Source: an uncultured Lachnospiraceae bacterium (lineage in GTDB: Bacteria; Bacillota; Clostridia; Lachnospirales; Lachnospiraceae). Taken from it: a DNA stretch of 64,000 bases. The translations under genes and the position numbers were made by a program. Location: the NCBI GenBank assembly GCA_947245585.1, contig CAMXPV010000014.1, positions 1 to 64,000 of the forward strand, read 5' to 3'. Within the stretch, counting starts at the first letter, position 1. Each line of letters begins with the position of its first letter. Positions 26,017 through 34,279 of this stretch are shown piece by piece. The notes under the pieces were generated by a model. The model worked only from the letters and a program-made list of their open reading frames with translations. It was not told the origin of the DNA and searched no databases.

Positions 26017-26352
26017 CTAGTCTGTTTCTGCAAATAAACCGTCAAAAAAATTACTCACACTCTCCTTAATGCTTTGTAAAAATCCCTCTTTTGCACCCGC
26101 CATTGCGCTGTCCACGGCCTCCTCAATTACCTGATCTGCCTGCTCCACCACATCTCCCAGGGCCTCGTCAGCCTGTTCCACTGCTGCAGACCCATACTCC
26201 TCATACATGCCCTTCACCTGATCTGCGATCTCCTCCGCCTCCGACCCAATGTTCTCTATAGCAGGAGCCTGCCCGTCGCGGGGCTGTGTGACAGCCAGAT
26301 AGGCCACGCACAAAATCGCCGCCAGACACAGAAGCCTAAAAAATTTTTTCAT
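26017..26352 (-). CDS. Small exported or membrane-anchored acidic helical protein
   Basis: A 111-residue protein I do not recognise. The N-terminus (MKKFFRLLCLAAILCVAYLAVTQ) is a signal anchor. The rest is acidic and helical with Ala/Glu-rich heptads (EEIADQVKGMYEEYGSAAVEQADEALGDVVEQADQVIEEAVDS) and an amphipathic end (ESVSNFFDGLFAETD). There is no clear lipobox. GGAG stands 6 nt before its ATG, 13 nt after the hydrolase stop, so it is co-translated with the hydrolase. Its role could be linked to the hydrolase; nothing in it shows an enzyme. Confidence 0.7.
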   Translation of the reverse strand: MKKFFRLLCLAAILCVAYLAVTQPRDGQAPAIENIGSEAEEIADQVKGMYEEYGSAAVEQADEALGDVVEQADQVIEEAVDSAMAGAKEGFLQSIKESVSNFFDGLFAETD

Positions 26353-26365
26353 AATTTCTCCTCAA

Positions 26366-27316
26366 TCAGGTAACCTTCTGTAAAACAAACCGGTAAATGT
26401 CTCCGTATACCTCTTCCCTGTCGGCCTCATTCAGTATTTCATGCCTGTCGCCGGGATAAAGTTTTAGCTGCACCTGTTCCATGCCCAACTCTTCAAAGGA
26501 ACGGAACACCTTCTCCACAGCCCTGCCGCAATTTCCTACCGGATCTTCCTGTCCGGACACAAATAAAACAGGAAGATTCTTCGGCATCTGTCTCAGTTTT
26601 TCCGCATCATGTAAATTCCAGATCAATTTCATCAGCGTCTGAAAACCGTTTGCCGTAAACACAAAATCACACATCGGGTCTTCCCTCTGACGTTTTGCAT
26701 TTTCCGGATTTACGCTGACCCAACTTCCGGAATCCTCCGGGCCCGCCTGGAGCCCTCTGTTATAAACGCTGAACAACATTTTATCCAACCGTCTGCATAC
26801 ATGTTTCGGCCCTGCAAAAATACTGAGAACCGTCGCAAGCGTCCACGCAAAAATAACCTGCCGCTTCGGCTGCATACCCGTTCCCATGATCACCGCGCCG
26901 TCTATGCCGCTGCCATAACGCATCAGGTAATTGCGCAGAATGAACGATCCCATACTGTGTCCCAAAATGATATACGGCACACCAGGATACTGCTCCTGCA
27001 TCATCTTTTTCAACCGGTGTTCATCCCGCACAAGTACCGTAGCCGCATCCTCTTTGCAAAAATAGCCCCGTATCTCTCCTTCCTTGATAGACAGGCCATG
27101 TCCCAGATGATCATCGCCCACCACCAAAATACCCTTTCCGGCCATAAACCGTGCAAAGGCATCATACCGATCAACGTATTCCGACATGCCGTGCACAATC
27201 TGCAAAATACAGATAGGCCTCTCCGTTTCCGGAATCCATTTGATGGCGTGAAGTTTGTGCTCACCGTCCCGCGAGCCAAAATAAAATTCCTGTTTTTCTA
27301 TCATCTCTTCTTCCAT
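26366..27316 (-). CDS. Alpha/beta hydrolase (monoacylglycerol-lipase-like)
   Basis: A 316-residue serine hydrolase of the lysophospholipase/monoglyceride lipase type. The opening LHAIKWIPETERPICILQIVHGMSEYVDRYDAFA matches that group, with the oxyanion HG motif; the nucleophile elbow is GHSMGSF (about residue 118); the acid is in VSGQEDPVGNCG and the His in LYPGDRHEILNE. It lacks a signal peptide and so acts in the cytoplasm or at the membrane face. No strong ribosome site precedes either ATG (27316 or 27304); the upstream gene metG ends 31 nt before it. Confidence 0.88.
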   Translation of the reverse strand: MEEEMIEKQEFYFGSRDGEHKLHAIKWIPETERPICILQIVHGMSEYVDRYDAFARFMAGKGILVVGDDHLGHGLSIKEGEIRGYFCKEDAATVLVRDEHRLKKMMQEQYPGVPYIILGHSMGSFILRNYLMRYGSGIDGAVIMGTGMQPKRQVIFAWTLATVLSIFAGPKHVCRRLDKMLFSVYNRGLQAGPEDSGSWVSVNPENAKRQREDPMCDFVFTANGFQTLMKLIWNLHDAEKLRQMPKNLPVLFVSGQEDPVGNCGRAVEKVFRSFEELGMEQVQLKLYPGDRHEILNEADREEVYGDIYRFVLQKVT

Positions 27317-27347
27317 TTCACAGCGTCATCTGACAGACGTTATTTTG

Positions 27348-29363
27348 TCAGCAAATTTCCGACCCCGCCGGCATGAAACGCTCCGGTGTCATCACCGCGA
27401 GATTTCCATCCTCGTCAGCCGCGCTCAGAATCATGCCCTCGGACATTTGTCCCGCAATCTCTCTGGGTTTCAGATTGACAAGAACCATAACCCGTTTCCC
27501 AATAAGCTCCTCCGGCTTATAATACTGCTTGATCCCCGAAAGAATCTGTCTCGTGCCGCCGCCCACCTGTATTTTAAATTTTAACAGCTTCTTGGACTTA
27601 GGCACCTCTTCGCATGCAAGTACCAACCCTACCTGGAACTGGCATTTGTCAAAATCCTCATAGGAAATCTCCCCTTTCGGTTCAAGCTCCACAAACTTTT
27701 CATCCATGCCGGACGCTTCCTCTTTGCCCGCCTCGGCCTTTCTCTGGGCAAACATCGCCTCCACTTTCTCCATTACCTCCGCAAGATCCTGCCTTGCAAA
27801 AAGGATTTCAGGAGTCTGTGTCACCTGCGTGCCGGAAGGGTACAGCGTTGATGCCGCAGCGATGTCCTGCTCCTTTGCACACCTTTCAAGCACAGCGAAG
27901 TCAACTAACGGCACATTCATCTGCTCAGAAATCCGCTTTGCAGTTTCAGGCATATAGGGCTCTAACAAAGATGCCCCCACCAAAATCGCATTGGAAAGGT
28001 TGTAAAGCACAGTTGCCAGTCTGTCACGCTTTGCCTCATCCTTGGCAAGCGCCCATGGCATCGTCTCGTCAATATATTTATTGCTGCGCTTAAAGAGCGT
28101 AAAGATTTCCGTAATGGCATCCGCCACCCGCAGTTCGTCCATCTTGTGGGACACTCTGTTGTAGGTATCTGTAAGAACGCGGAACAGATCCGCATCCACG
28201 TCCTCCGCGCCCGCATCTACGCCAATCTTTTTATTTTCCACCCTGCCGCCAAAGTATTTGTTGCTCATGGAAATGGTTCTGTTGACCAGATTCCCAAGCG
28301 TATTCGCCAAATCAGAATTCAAGCGTTCCACCATGAGATCCCATGTAATCACGCCGTCGTTCTCAAAAGGCATCTCATGCAGCACAAAATAGCGCACCGC
28401 GTCCACGCCGAAGAAATCAATCAAGTCATCCGCGTATATCACGTTTCCTTTGGACTTACTCATTTTGCCGTCACCCTGCAAAAGCCATGGATGCCCGAAC
28501 ACCTGCTTTGGCAGGGGCTCTCCCATCGCCATCAGGAAAATAGGCCAGTAAATCGTATGGAAACGAATAATATCCTTGCCGATCAGATGCAGGTCCGCAG
28601 GCCAAAACTTTTGATACTGCTCACCGCTTCCCCCGTCAGCGTCATAGCCGATACCCGTAATATAATTCGTCAGCGCATCCATCCACACATAGATCACATG
28701 CTTGTCGTCAAAGTCAACGGGAATCCCCCATTTATAGGAAGTTCTGGACACACACAGATCCTGTAGTCCCGGCAGAAGGAAATTATTCATCATCTCATTT
28801 TTACGGGAGACAGGTTGAATAAATTCCGGATGGGCGTTGATATGCGCAATCAGCTTGTCCGCATATTTGCTCATCTTAAAGAAATATGCCTCTTCCTTAG
28901 CGGGCTTCACCTCCCTGCCGCAGTCCGGACACTTGCCGTCCACAAGCTGGGACTCCGTCCAGAAAGATTCACAGGGTGTACAGTACATTCCCTCATAATA
29001 CCCTTTATAAATATCTCCCTGATCGTACAGCTTCTTAAATATCTTCTGCACCTGTTTTTCATGGTAGTCGTCCGTCGTGCGAATGAATTTATCATAAGAG
29101 GTATTTAACGCGTCGCAGATTCTGCGAATCTCTCCCGCCACACGATCCACATAGGACTTTGGCGTAACGCCCGTCTCCTGTGCCTTCAGCTCAATCTTTT
29201 GCCCATGCTCGTCCGTGCCCGTCTGAAAGAATACATCATAACCATCTTTTCTCTTAAAGCGGGCGATGCTGTCCGCAAGCACGATCTCATAGCTGTTTCC
29301 GATATGCGGAACGCCGGAAGTATAGGCGATCGCCGTAGTAATATAATATTTTCCCTTATTCAT
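27348..29363 (-). CDS. metG: Methionyl-tRNA synthetase
   Basis: A 671-residue class I synthetase. The ATG at 29363 is used because GGGAG lies 6 nt before it; the longer reading starts within the promoter region. Motifs: PHIGNSYE (HIGH) near residue 20; zinc-knuckle cysteines CTPCESFW and GKCPDCGRE; KMSKSKGN near 300; an anticodon-binding helical domain; and a C-terminal tRNA-binding (EMAP II-like) domain from about 565 (KCQFQVGLVLACEEVPKS, GQMSEGMILSA). The short leader holds no T-box, so it is probably not regulated by uncharged tRNA-Met. Confidence 0.96.
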   Translation of the reverse strand: MNKGKYYITTAIAYTSGVPHIGNSYEIVLADSIARFKRKDGYDVFFQTGTDEHGQKIELKAQETGVTPKSYVDRVAGEIRRICDALNTSYDKFIRTTDDYHEKQVQKIFKKLYDQGDIYKGYYEGMYCTPCESFWTESQLVDGKCPDCGREVKPAKEEAYFFKMSKYADKLIAHINAHPEFIQPVSRKNEMMNNFLLPGLQDLCVSRTSYKWGIPVDFDDKHVIYVWMDALTNYITGIGYDADGGSGEQYQKFWPADLHLIGKDIIRFHTIYWPIFLMAMGEPLPKQVFGHPWLLQGDGKMSKSKGNVIYADDLIDFFGVDAVRYFVLHEMPFENDGVITWDLMVERLNSDLANTLGNLVNRTISMSNKYFGGRVENKKIGVDAGAEDVDADLFRVLTDTYNRVSHKMDELRVADAITEIFTLFKRSNKYIDETMPWALAKDEAKRDRLATVLYNLSNAILVGASLLEPYMPETAKRISEQMNVPLVDFAVLERCAKEQDIAAASTLYPSGTQVTQTPEILFARQDLAEVMEKVEAMFAQRKAEAGKEEASGMDEKFVELEPKGEISYEDFDKCQFQVGLVLACEEVPKSKKLLKFKIQVGGGTRQILSGIKQYYKPEELIGKRVMVLVNLKPREIAGQMSEGMILSAADEDGNLAVMTPERFMPAGSEIC

Positions 29364-29398
29364 GACACGCTCCCTTTCCACTTTCCTTCTAATCTTCA

Positions 29399-29427
29399 AG
29401 TCTATCGTAAAGGTGCGTGATTGTCAA
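29399..29427 (-). promoter_or_regulatory. metG promoter
   Basis: Minus-strand TTGACA (29422-29427), 17-nt spacer, TAGACT (29399-29404). The start near 29392 gives a leader of about 30 nt. Confidence 0.75.
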
Positions 29428-29462
29428 TTCCTGTGGCCATTACCAATTCACCCTTGCACGTT

Positions 29463-30410
29463 TTATGTGGAAAAATATATAAAATAGGTCATTCGACACC
29501 GACTGGGACTCGTTATCACAGTGCCTGCTTTTAATTTCGGCATATAGTAAAAATTATAGTTTAAATGCGAGAAGGCTGATTGAGATTCATCATGGTTACA
29601 ATAGCCTGATGCTACTATGTTACATAAAACAGCGGAGCCATCCGGAGCCCTAAAAGAAGGAGCGCTTACCGCTTCATGATTTTTGTAGGTTATATAAAGG
29701 AACGCATTTGAAATATCCCTTGGAACCGTATAACTATTGGATGAACTTATTGAGACGGAGTTGCGAACAGTTCCCGCGGTCACTTCATCCAATCCTTTCT
29801 TGTAGCCAGAAGCGGAATAAGATTTATTATCCTCGCCCGTCCCTAAAACAAGTTTTCCATCAACCCACGCCGCCGTGCCGGCGGACAAATTATCCGCTGT
29901 CGCCGCCGTTACGCTGATCTGCTTCGCTCCTTTCTCCGATCCGTTTGTCGTAAGCGCGCCGTCTGCATTCTGATACAGCACCGTCCCTGCCGGATAATCA
30001 TAGGCTGCCACATCCGACGGTACGGACTGGCTGGCCGCAATCCCCTCCAAAATCGTACTGAAGTCCATGCTTAACGGATCGACCGCATGGTTTTCAGACG
30101 GTGCCGTATGTGCGACACGAATATCCGCATCTGTCTTCACGGATACCCCGTCTCCCGTTGTAAAATAGGTACTCATCGAGTTGAGCTGATCACTCACGCC
30201 CTGCTTGAACAGATTTATCCGCTCCTCCAGTTTATAAAAATCCTGCGAATCAATCACCACTGCGTCTTTGCCGTTTTGGTAAGTAATTTTACCATGAGAC
30301 TGTAATCCCTTTGTCACAGCAGCGTCGTTTCCCTCCACTGCCAAAGCCGTACCGCACATCCCAAATGTCACTGTCAGCACCATCACAACTGCTAAAAATC
30401 TTTTCCTCAT
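29463..30410 (-). CDS. Secreted protein of unknown function (third gene of unknown operon)
   Basis: A 315-residue exported protein I cannot assign. A standard signal peptide (MRKRFLAVVMVLTVTFGMCGTALA) ends at about residue 25. It then has a short helix with heptads (YKLEERINLFKQGVSDQLNSM, about 60-80), a long Gly/Ser/Thr/Ala-rich middle (about 90-240) reminiscent of beta-rich fibre or tail proteins, and a C-terminal part with aromatic pairs and three Cys (VLCNIVASGYCNHD, SHLNYNFYYMPKLKAGTVI). Its ATG overlaps the stop of the previous gene in ATGA, with GAGG before it, so translation is coupled. I see no sortase motif or repeat domain. No terminator is obvious after it before the metG promoter. 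Confidence 0.75.
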   Translation of the reverse strand: MRKRFLAVVMVLTVTFGMCGTALAVEGNDAAVTKGLQSHGKITYQNGKDAVVIDSQDFYKLEERINLFKQGVSDQLNSMSTYFTTGDGVSVKTDADIRVAHTAPSENHAVDPLSMDFSTILEGIAASQSVPSDVAAYDYPAGTVLYQNADGALTTNGSEKGAKQISVTAATADNLSAGTAAWVDGKLVLGTGEDNKSYSASGYKKGLDEVTAGTVRNSVSISSSNSYTVPRDISNAFLYITYKNHEAVSAPSFRAPDGSAVLCNIVASGYCNHDESQSAFSHLNYNFYYMPKLKAGTVITSPSRCRMTYFIYFST

Positions 30411-31429
30411 AAATCCGCCTCCTCATCTCTGGTTACATTCGTTTCTTCTTTTGTCCCGCTTTGCCTTTCGTCTCCGGCACAGTCATTGCCCGAGACAGAT
30501 ACCTCTGGCAGTCCATCCTTCTCCGATGTCGGTGACCCGCCGGGCTCTGCGGCCTCCCCACCGGTAGTCTCTGGCGGATCGGATTCCTGTTCTTCCCCTT
30601 CGGTGGCCTCAGGCGGATCAGGTTCCCGCATCTCCCCTTCGGTGATCTTTGACGGATCCGTTTCCTGTGTCTCCTCTGCGACTGCCTCTGGCGTTTCAAC
30701 CTCCGGCTCTTCCAATGTATTCTCAGACACAGAAGGCGCCTCCGGCTCTATCTCTTCCTCCGTCTGATATCCACAGTCGATACAGGTCTTTGTGTAATGT
30801 GTCCCCGCCGGATCAGGCGTGCGGTAAAAGGCATAATGCTCTTCCTCGACAGAGTCATATCCCAGGCAATACTCTGTGCCGTCCAGAAGGCATCGGCTTC
30901 GATGACAGGTTTCATCCACCATATCGAAAGTCAATACATGAGCCGCCTCTCTTTCCCACTGATACCCGCAAACACATTGGTAACGTCTGCCGGGGAATGC
31001 CTTCTCCCCGCTAATGATCGTGCACTCCTCTTCGCCGTCCGCCTTATGTGTGTCTGTCAGCGCAATCCCACAAAGGATACAATGTCTTGTATGCATGCTC
31101 TCATCCACATCGCTGTATTCCCATTGGTGGGTATGCGTATATTCCGCCGGATCAAAAACCATTCCCGAAACCGCAGTCAATTTCCCGTACAGAAACGAAA
31201 AATCTGCCGCACAGATTCCGGCCTTCTCTCCGCCGTCCCGATAGATCAAATTCCCCACAGAAGCAAGCTCCTGCGACTGCAACGCTTTCCTTTTCTCTGC
31301 ACCTTGTTCTTTCGCCTGCACAACCGGCTGTCCCCCTTTCGACAGCCAGGCCGCACACAATCCGGTACATAAAACAGCTGCGCAAATCCAAATTCTTTTT
31401 CTCACTGTTTTCCTCCTTACTCCGCTCAT
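30407..31429 (-). CDS. Secreted Cys/His-rich protein of unknown function
   Basis: A 340-residue exported protein. A signal peptide or anchor (VRKRIWICAAVLCTGLCAAWLS) is followed by about 170 residues with roughly three units that pair His-rich and CxxC pieces: THTHQWEYSDVDESMHTRHC with ILCG; YQCVCGYQWEREAAH with CHRSRC; and THYTKTCIDCGYQ. The spacing suggests metal-binding or disulfide-stabilised knuckles outside the cell. The C-terminal about 110 residues are a disordered acidic Pro/Glu/Thr tail with imperfect 13-residue repeats (TEGEMREPDPPEATEGEEQESDPPETTGG in part). It overlaps both neighbours by 4 nt (ATGA), so it is the middle gene of a tightly coupled operon. I know no function. Confidence 0.75.
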   Translation of the reverse strand: MSGVRRKTVRKRIWICAAVLCTGLCAAWLSKGGQPVVQAKEQGAEKRKALQSQELASVGNLIYRDGGEKAGICAADFSFLYGKLTAVSGMVFDPAEYTHTHQWEYSDVDESMHTRHCILCGIALTDTHKADGEEECTIISGEKAFPGRRYQCVCGYQWEREAAHVLTFDMVDETCHRSRCLLDGTEYCLGYDSVEEEHYAFYRTPDPAGTHYTKTCIDCGYQTEEEIEPEAPSVSENTLEEPEVETPEAVAEETQETDPSKITEGEMREPDPPEATEGEEQESDPPETTGGEAAEPGGSPTSEKDGLPEVSVSGNDCAGDERQSGTKEETNVTRDEEADL

Positions 31430-32361
31430 TTTCCCTGATTCGGCATCAAATAAAGCGTGTTTGTCTCCTCCTCGTAACGGTAGGCAAGCGCCTCCGAAGA
31501 CAAGGTGTCCATTTTCTCATTGAAATTCTCATTCATTTTATCCAGCGCAGCCTGAAACTCTTTTTCCAAATCATTGATATTGTCATCGAGATGATCCACA
31601 CGCTTATCAATCTCTTTCATGTTTTCTCCCAACGCTTTTTCCAAGTCCTTTTCCACCCCGGACAGCCGTTTCCAAAGTTCCTTATCCTCACTTTCTAGCG
31701 CCTTGATCCGCTCCCGGACACCCGCCATGTCTGTGCGCGTCTGTTCGATTTCGCTCCGAAGGGCTCCGATCTGTTCCTGTATCATCGGTATTTTTTCCCC
31801 ATCCAGTGACTGAATCACATTGGAAAGATTCGTCATTTTCTCTTCCAGCGCGCTAATATTTTTTACTACGGTTTCCGTCTCTTTCTCTAGCACAGCCAAC
31901 TTTTCCGTCACCTTTGTATCGCCGCCCTGATATTCTTTTATGATCGTCGCGATATCCGTCTGCGCCTGCTCCATCGTAGTCTGCAATTCTTTGATTTTCT
32001 CCGCCAGTGCATTTGTGTTCGCCAGGTATTCCCGCCGCAGTTCCTCCCCGGAATCCGCAGACATATATTCCGCCATCTTCTCCTCGTAGGTAGCCGCCAC
32101 AAGTCCCGCCGCCTGCGCATCCTGCTCTTCCTGCGATGCCTGAATGTCCTGGGCTGCCTGCAATTCGGCCGCCCTCCTCGCCGATTCTTCTTTCTTTTTC
32201 TCCTGTGCACTGTGTCCCCACCACAGGAGCAGAAGCAGTAATACAATAATTACCACAGCCACCGCGCCGATCACCGCCACAGAAAGCTGGTTTTCCTTTC
32301 TCTCCGGGTCCTCTCTCCACTCATTAAAATAATCCGACACTCTTGTCATAAATTCGCGCAT
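31426..32361 (-). CDS. Membrane-anchored coiled-coil protein of unknown function
   Basis: A 311-residue protein. The ATG at 32361 is chosen because AAGGAGG stands 5 nt before it; the ATG at 32394 has no ribosome site. A short cytoplasmic N-terminus (about 25 residues) is followed by one membrane helix (about 30-52, SVAVIGAVAVVIIVLLLLLLWW), then a nearly continuous coiled coil (about 60-290) with heptads such as LAEKIKELQTTMEQAQTDIATIIKEY and VDHLDDNINDLEKEFQAALDKM. The C-terminal short piece is EALAYRYEEETNTLYLMPNQGK. It would project a long rod outside the cell. It is the first gene of the operon and translationally coupled to the Cys/His-rich gene by ATGA. Confidence 0.78.
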   Translation of the reverse strand: MREFMTRVSDYFNEWREDPERKENQLSVAVIGAVAVVIIVLLLLLLWWGHSAQEKKKEESARRAAELQAAQDIQASQEEQDAQAAGLVAATYEEKMAEYMSADSGEELRREYLANTNALAEKIKELQTTMEQAQTDIATIIKEYQGGDTKVTEKLAVLEKETETVVKNISALEEKMTNLSNVIQSLDGEKIPMIQEQIGALRSEIEQTRTDMAGVRERIKALESEDKELWKRLSGVEKDLEKALGENMKEIDKRVDHLDDNINDLEKEFQAALDKMNENFNEKMDTLSSEALAYRYEEETNTLYLMPNQGK

Positions 32362-32431
32362 AAAAGCCTCCTTATTTTTTATTTTCTTTTTCATTTCAAC
32401 ATTTGGAATCCCGCGGCGATCTGCCGTAGAC

Positions 32432-32450
32432 CCGCGCAGAAAATGCGCGG
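32432..32450 (-). promoter_or_regulatory. Leader hairpin of the unknown operon
   Basis: CCGCGCA / TGCGCGG form a perfect 7-bp stem with a 5-nt loop at 32432-32450. It stands just downstream of a TATACT -10-like hexamer near 32456-32461 and about 70 nt before the first ATG. No good -35 accompanies it. Confidence 0.45.
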
Positions 32451-32550
32451 AAAAAAGTATACTTTAATGTGTCTCCAAAGATTGTATCCTCACGATACCA
32501 AACCATTCTTCCTTTTGCAATATCGGAATATTGCACAAGCTTTAAAAAGC

Positions 32551-32596
32551 AAAAAGAAACCAGAACGCTCTTTTCCCTGATGCGCTCTGGTTTTTT
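32551..32596 (-). terminator. Terminator after map (bidirectional form)
   Basis: Stem ACCAGAGCGC / GCGTTCTGGT (one G-U) with T-rich tracts on both sides (TTTCTTTTTG on the minus strand, GGTTTTTTC on the plus strand). It ends map on the minus strand. Confidence 0.85.
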
Positions 32597-32637
32597 CTAT
32601 AACAAACAAAATTTCGTTACATCCCTTTTTTCAATTT

Positions 32638-33510
32638 TTAGTATGTCAATATCTCGTACCCGTCCTCCGTGACTGCCAATGTGACCTCCCACTGTGCGGA
32701 AGGCTTTCCATCCTCAGTGTAGACCGTCCACCCGTCTTCGTCGTCTATATAGATATCCGCCTTTCCCATATTCACCATGGGTTCAATGGTAAACACCATC
32801 CCTGGCACCATCAGCATCTCCGTCCCCTTTGGTGTCACATAACTGACAAAAGGTTCCTCGTGAAACTCCAGACCAATGCCATGCCCGCCAATCTCCCGCA
32901 CAATGGAATATCCGTTTTTCTTCGCATAATCATTGATTGCCTGCGCCATATCCCCCAAAAAATTCCACGGTTTCACCTGCTCCAGGCCCACGTCAATGCA
33001 CTCTCTCGCCACCTGTACCAACCTGCGCGTCTCCTCCGGCACATTTCCCAACATAAACATACGTGAAGAATCCGAAAAATAACCTTTATAAATCGTAGAT
33101 ACGTCCACGTTGACAATATCGCCATCCTTGAGAAGCCGATTTTCGTCCGGAATGCCGTGACATACCACCTCGTTGATGGAGGTGCAGACGCTCTTCGGAA
33201 ACCCCTCATAATGAAGGGGGGCCGCAATGCCGCCCATCTCCTTTGTCATATCGCTGACAAGGCGGTCTATCTCCTCCGTACTCATGCCAATGTGAATCTG
33301 TTTCTCAATTTCATCCAGAATTGCGATATTCAGTTTACTGCTCTCTCTGATCCCCTGAAGCTGTTCGGGAGTCTTAAGAATATCGTGATTAGGAACCATA
33401 TGCCCCTGCAGTGCGTATGTTTCGATTTTCTCATCCATAGCCATGTGACACGCTTTATATTTCCTGCCGCTGCCACACCAACAGGCATCGTTTCTCCCCA
33501 GTTTTTTCAT
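32638..33510 (-). CDS. map: Methionine aminopeptidase type I with SEC-C motif
   Basis: A 290-residue metalloprotease that removes the initiator Met. The N-terminus carries a SEC-C zinc motif (GRNDACWCGSGRKYKACHM) that is also found in SecA and probably binds the ribosome or zinc. The catalytic domain has the metal ligands in DIVNVDVSTIYKGYFSDSSRMF, the His in IGGHGIGLEFHEEPFV, and Glu residues in VFTIEPM and WEVTLAVTEDG. GGAGA lies 10 nt before the ATG, and an extended -10 (TGATATGAT) is upstream. A terminator follows it. Confidence 0.94.
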   Translation of the reverse strand: MKKLGRNDACWCGSGRKYKACHMAMDEKIETYALQGHMVPNHDILKTPEQLQGIRESSKLNIAILDEIEKQIHIGMSTEEIDRLVSDMTKEMGGIAAPLHYEGFPKSVCTSINEVVCHGIPDENRLLKDGDIVNVDVSTIYKGYFSDSSRMFMLGNVPEETRRLVQVARECIDVGLEQVKPWNFLGDMAQAINDYAKKNGYSIVREIGGHGIGLEFHEEPFVSYVTPKGTEMLMVPGMVFTIEPMVNMGKADIYIDDEDGWTVYTEDGKPSAQWEVTLAVTEDGYEILTY

Positions 33511-33770
33511 GATAATGTCATCTCCGTTTCTTTAACCTTACCTATCATATCACATCGGAGCGGGAAATGCACCCCCTGTTAAAGGTCTCTCAATGATAGA
33601 AAAAACAGCAACGACGTTTCAGAGAAATTCATTGGAATAGTGTATATGCTTATGATTAAATGAAATCAAAATGAAAGAAGTTTGCATGAAGAAAGAATAT
33701 CGTATTGAACTAGAAAATTATTAATACTAAGCGACAAGGAAATTGCCTGGAAAAAAAGCAGAAATGCCCC
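33511..33770. other. Non-coding stretch between blaI and map
   Basis: About 260 AT-rich bases holding the extended -10 of map (TGTGATATGAT near 33540-33550). Otherwise I see no credible gene, hairpin or repeat. A 13-codon plus-strand ORF near 33687 lacks a ribosome site. Confidence 0.5.
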
Positions 33771-34085
33771 TTATTCCAACGACGCAAGAAACGCCTCCAA
33801 GCTCCCCTTATGCCAAAACGCAATAAACTGTTTCGCCATCTCTCTCACATAATCCCTCTCAGACACTAAAATCCGATAATAAAACACCCTGCCATCCCGA
33901 TAGCTCTTTAAATAGCCCTTATGCACGAGTCTTGCCAAAAAGGTAGACACGGTCTGGGGCTTCCAGTCCTTGTGATAAACCCTGTTGACACTCTTTGTAA
34001 TATCCATCAAGCCAAGCTCTTCCTCCGCATCCCACACTGTTTTCATGATCAGCTGTTCACAATTTGTTAAATTTTGAATCTGCAT
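33771..34085 (-). CDS. BlaI/MecI/CopY family repressor, without a nearby BlaR
   Basis: A 104-residue winged-helix repressor. The N-terminal DNA-binding domain has NCEQLIMKTVWDAEEELGLMDITKSVNRVYHKDWKPQTVSTFLARLVHKGYL, the usual BlaI form, and the wing KSYRDGRVFYYRILVSE. The C-terminal dimerisation helices are short (AKQFIAFWHKGSLEAFLASLE). The family pairs with a BlaR1-type sensor protease; none is in the window. A TACA-ATA-TGTA operator lies 30 nt upstream of its start, and the MATE exporter gene starts divergently nearby, so it may repress itself and possibly the exporter. No metal-binding Cys set of CopY is present. Confidence 0.87.
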   Translation of the reverse strand: MQIQNLTNCEQLIMKTVWDAEEELGLMDITKSVNRVYHKDWKPQTVSTFLARLVHKGYLKSYRDGRVFYYRILVSERDYVREMAKQFIAFWHKGSLEAFLASLE

Positions 34086-34115
34086 ATTTTTTCCTCATCT
34101 CTCTTATTGTCTGAC

Positions 34116-34126
34116 TACAATATGTA
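34116..34126. promoter_or_regulatory. Probable BlaI-type operator
   Basis: TACA-ATA-TGTA, an 11-bp palindrome matching the TACAnnTGTA core bound by BlaI/MecI/CopY proteins, in the intergenic region between blaI and the divergently oriented MATE gene. Confidence 0.55.
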
Positions 34127-34244
34127 TTTATTCCACCAAACCCTCACTAACCTATCCATAATAATCTTATTTTATTATTCGTAGAATAGCAAGCAATAAT
34201 TTTATGAAATTTAATGTTTGCTAAATCAAAAGACAAATTTCGAG

Positions 34245-34279
34245 TTGCGCAAGTGCCTGAAATCCTGTAAAATGGGGGA
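34245..34279 (+). promoter_or_regulatory. MATE gene promoter abutting the start codon
   Basis: TTGCGC (34245-34250), 17-nt spacer, TAAAAT (34268-34273). Initiation about 7 nt on is at 34280, the A of the ATG, so the mRNA would have no leader or almost none. Confidence 0.5.

Noticed and set aside
29364-29460. T-box or riboswitch leader for metG
   Set aside because: Only about 30 nt separate the promoter and ATG, too short for a T-box or S-box, and no such motif is visible.
32469-32672. A 67-codon plus-strand frame in the gap between map and the unknown operon
   Set aside because: It has no ribosome site and runs across the bidirectional terminator, so it is not a gene.
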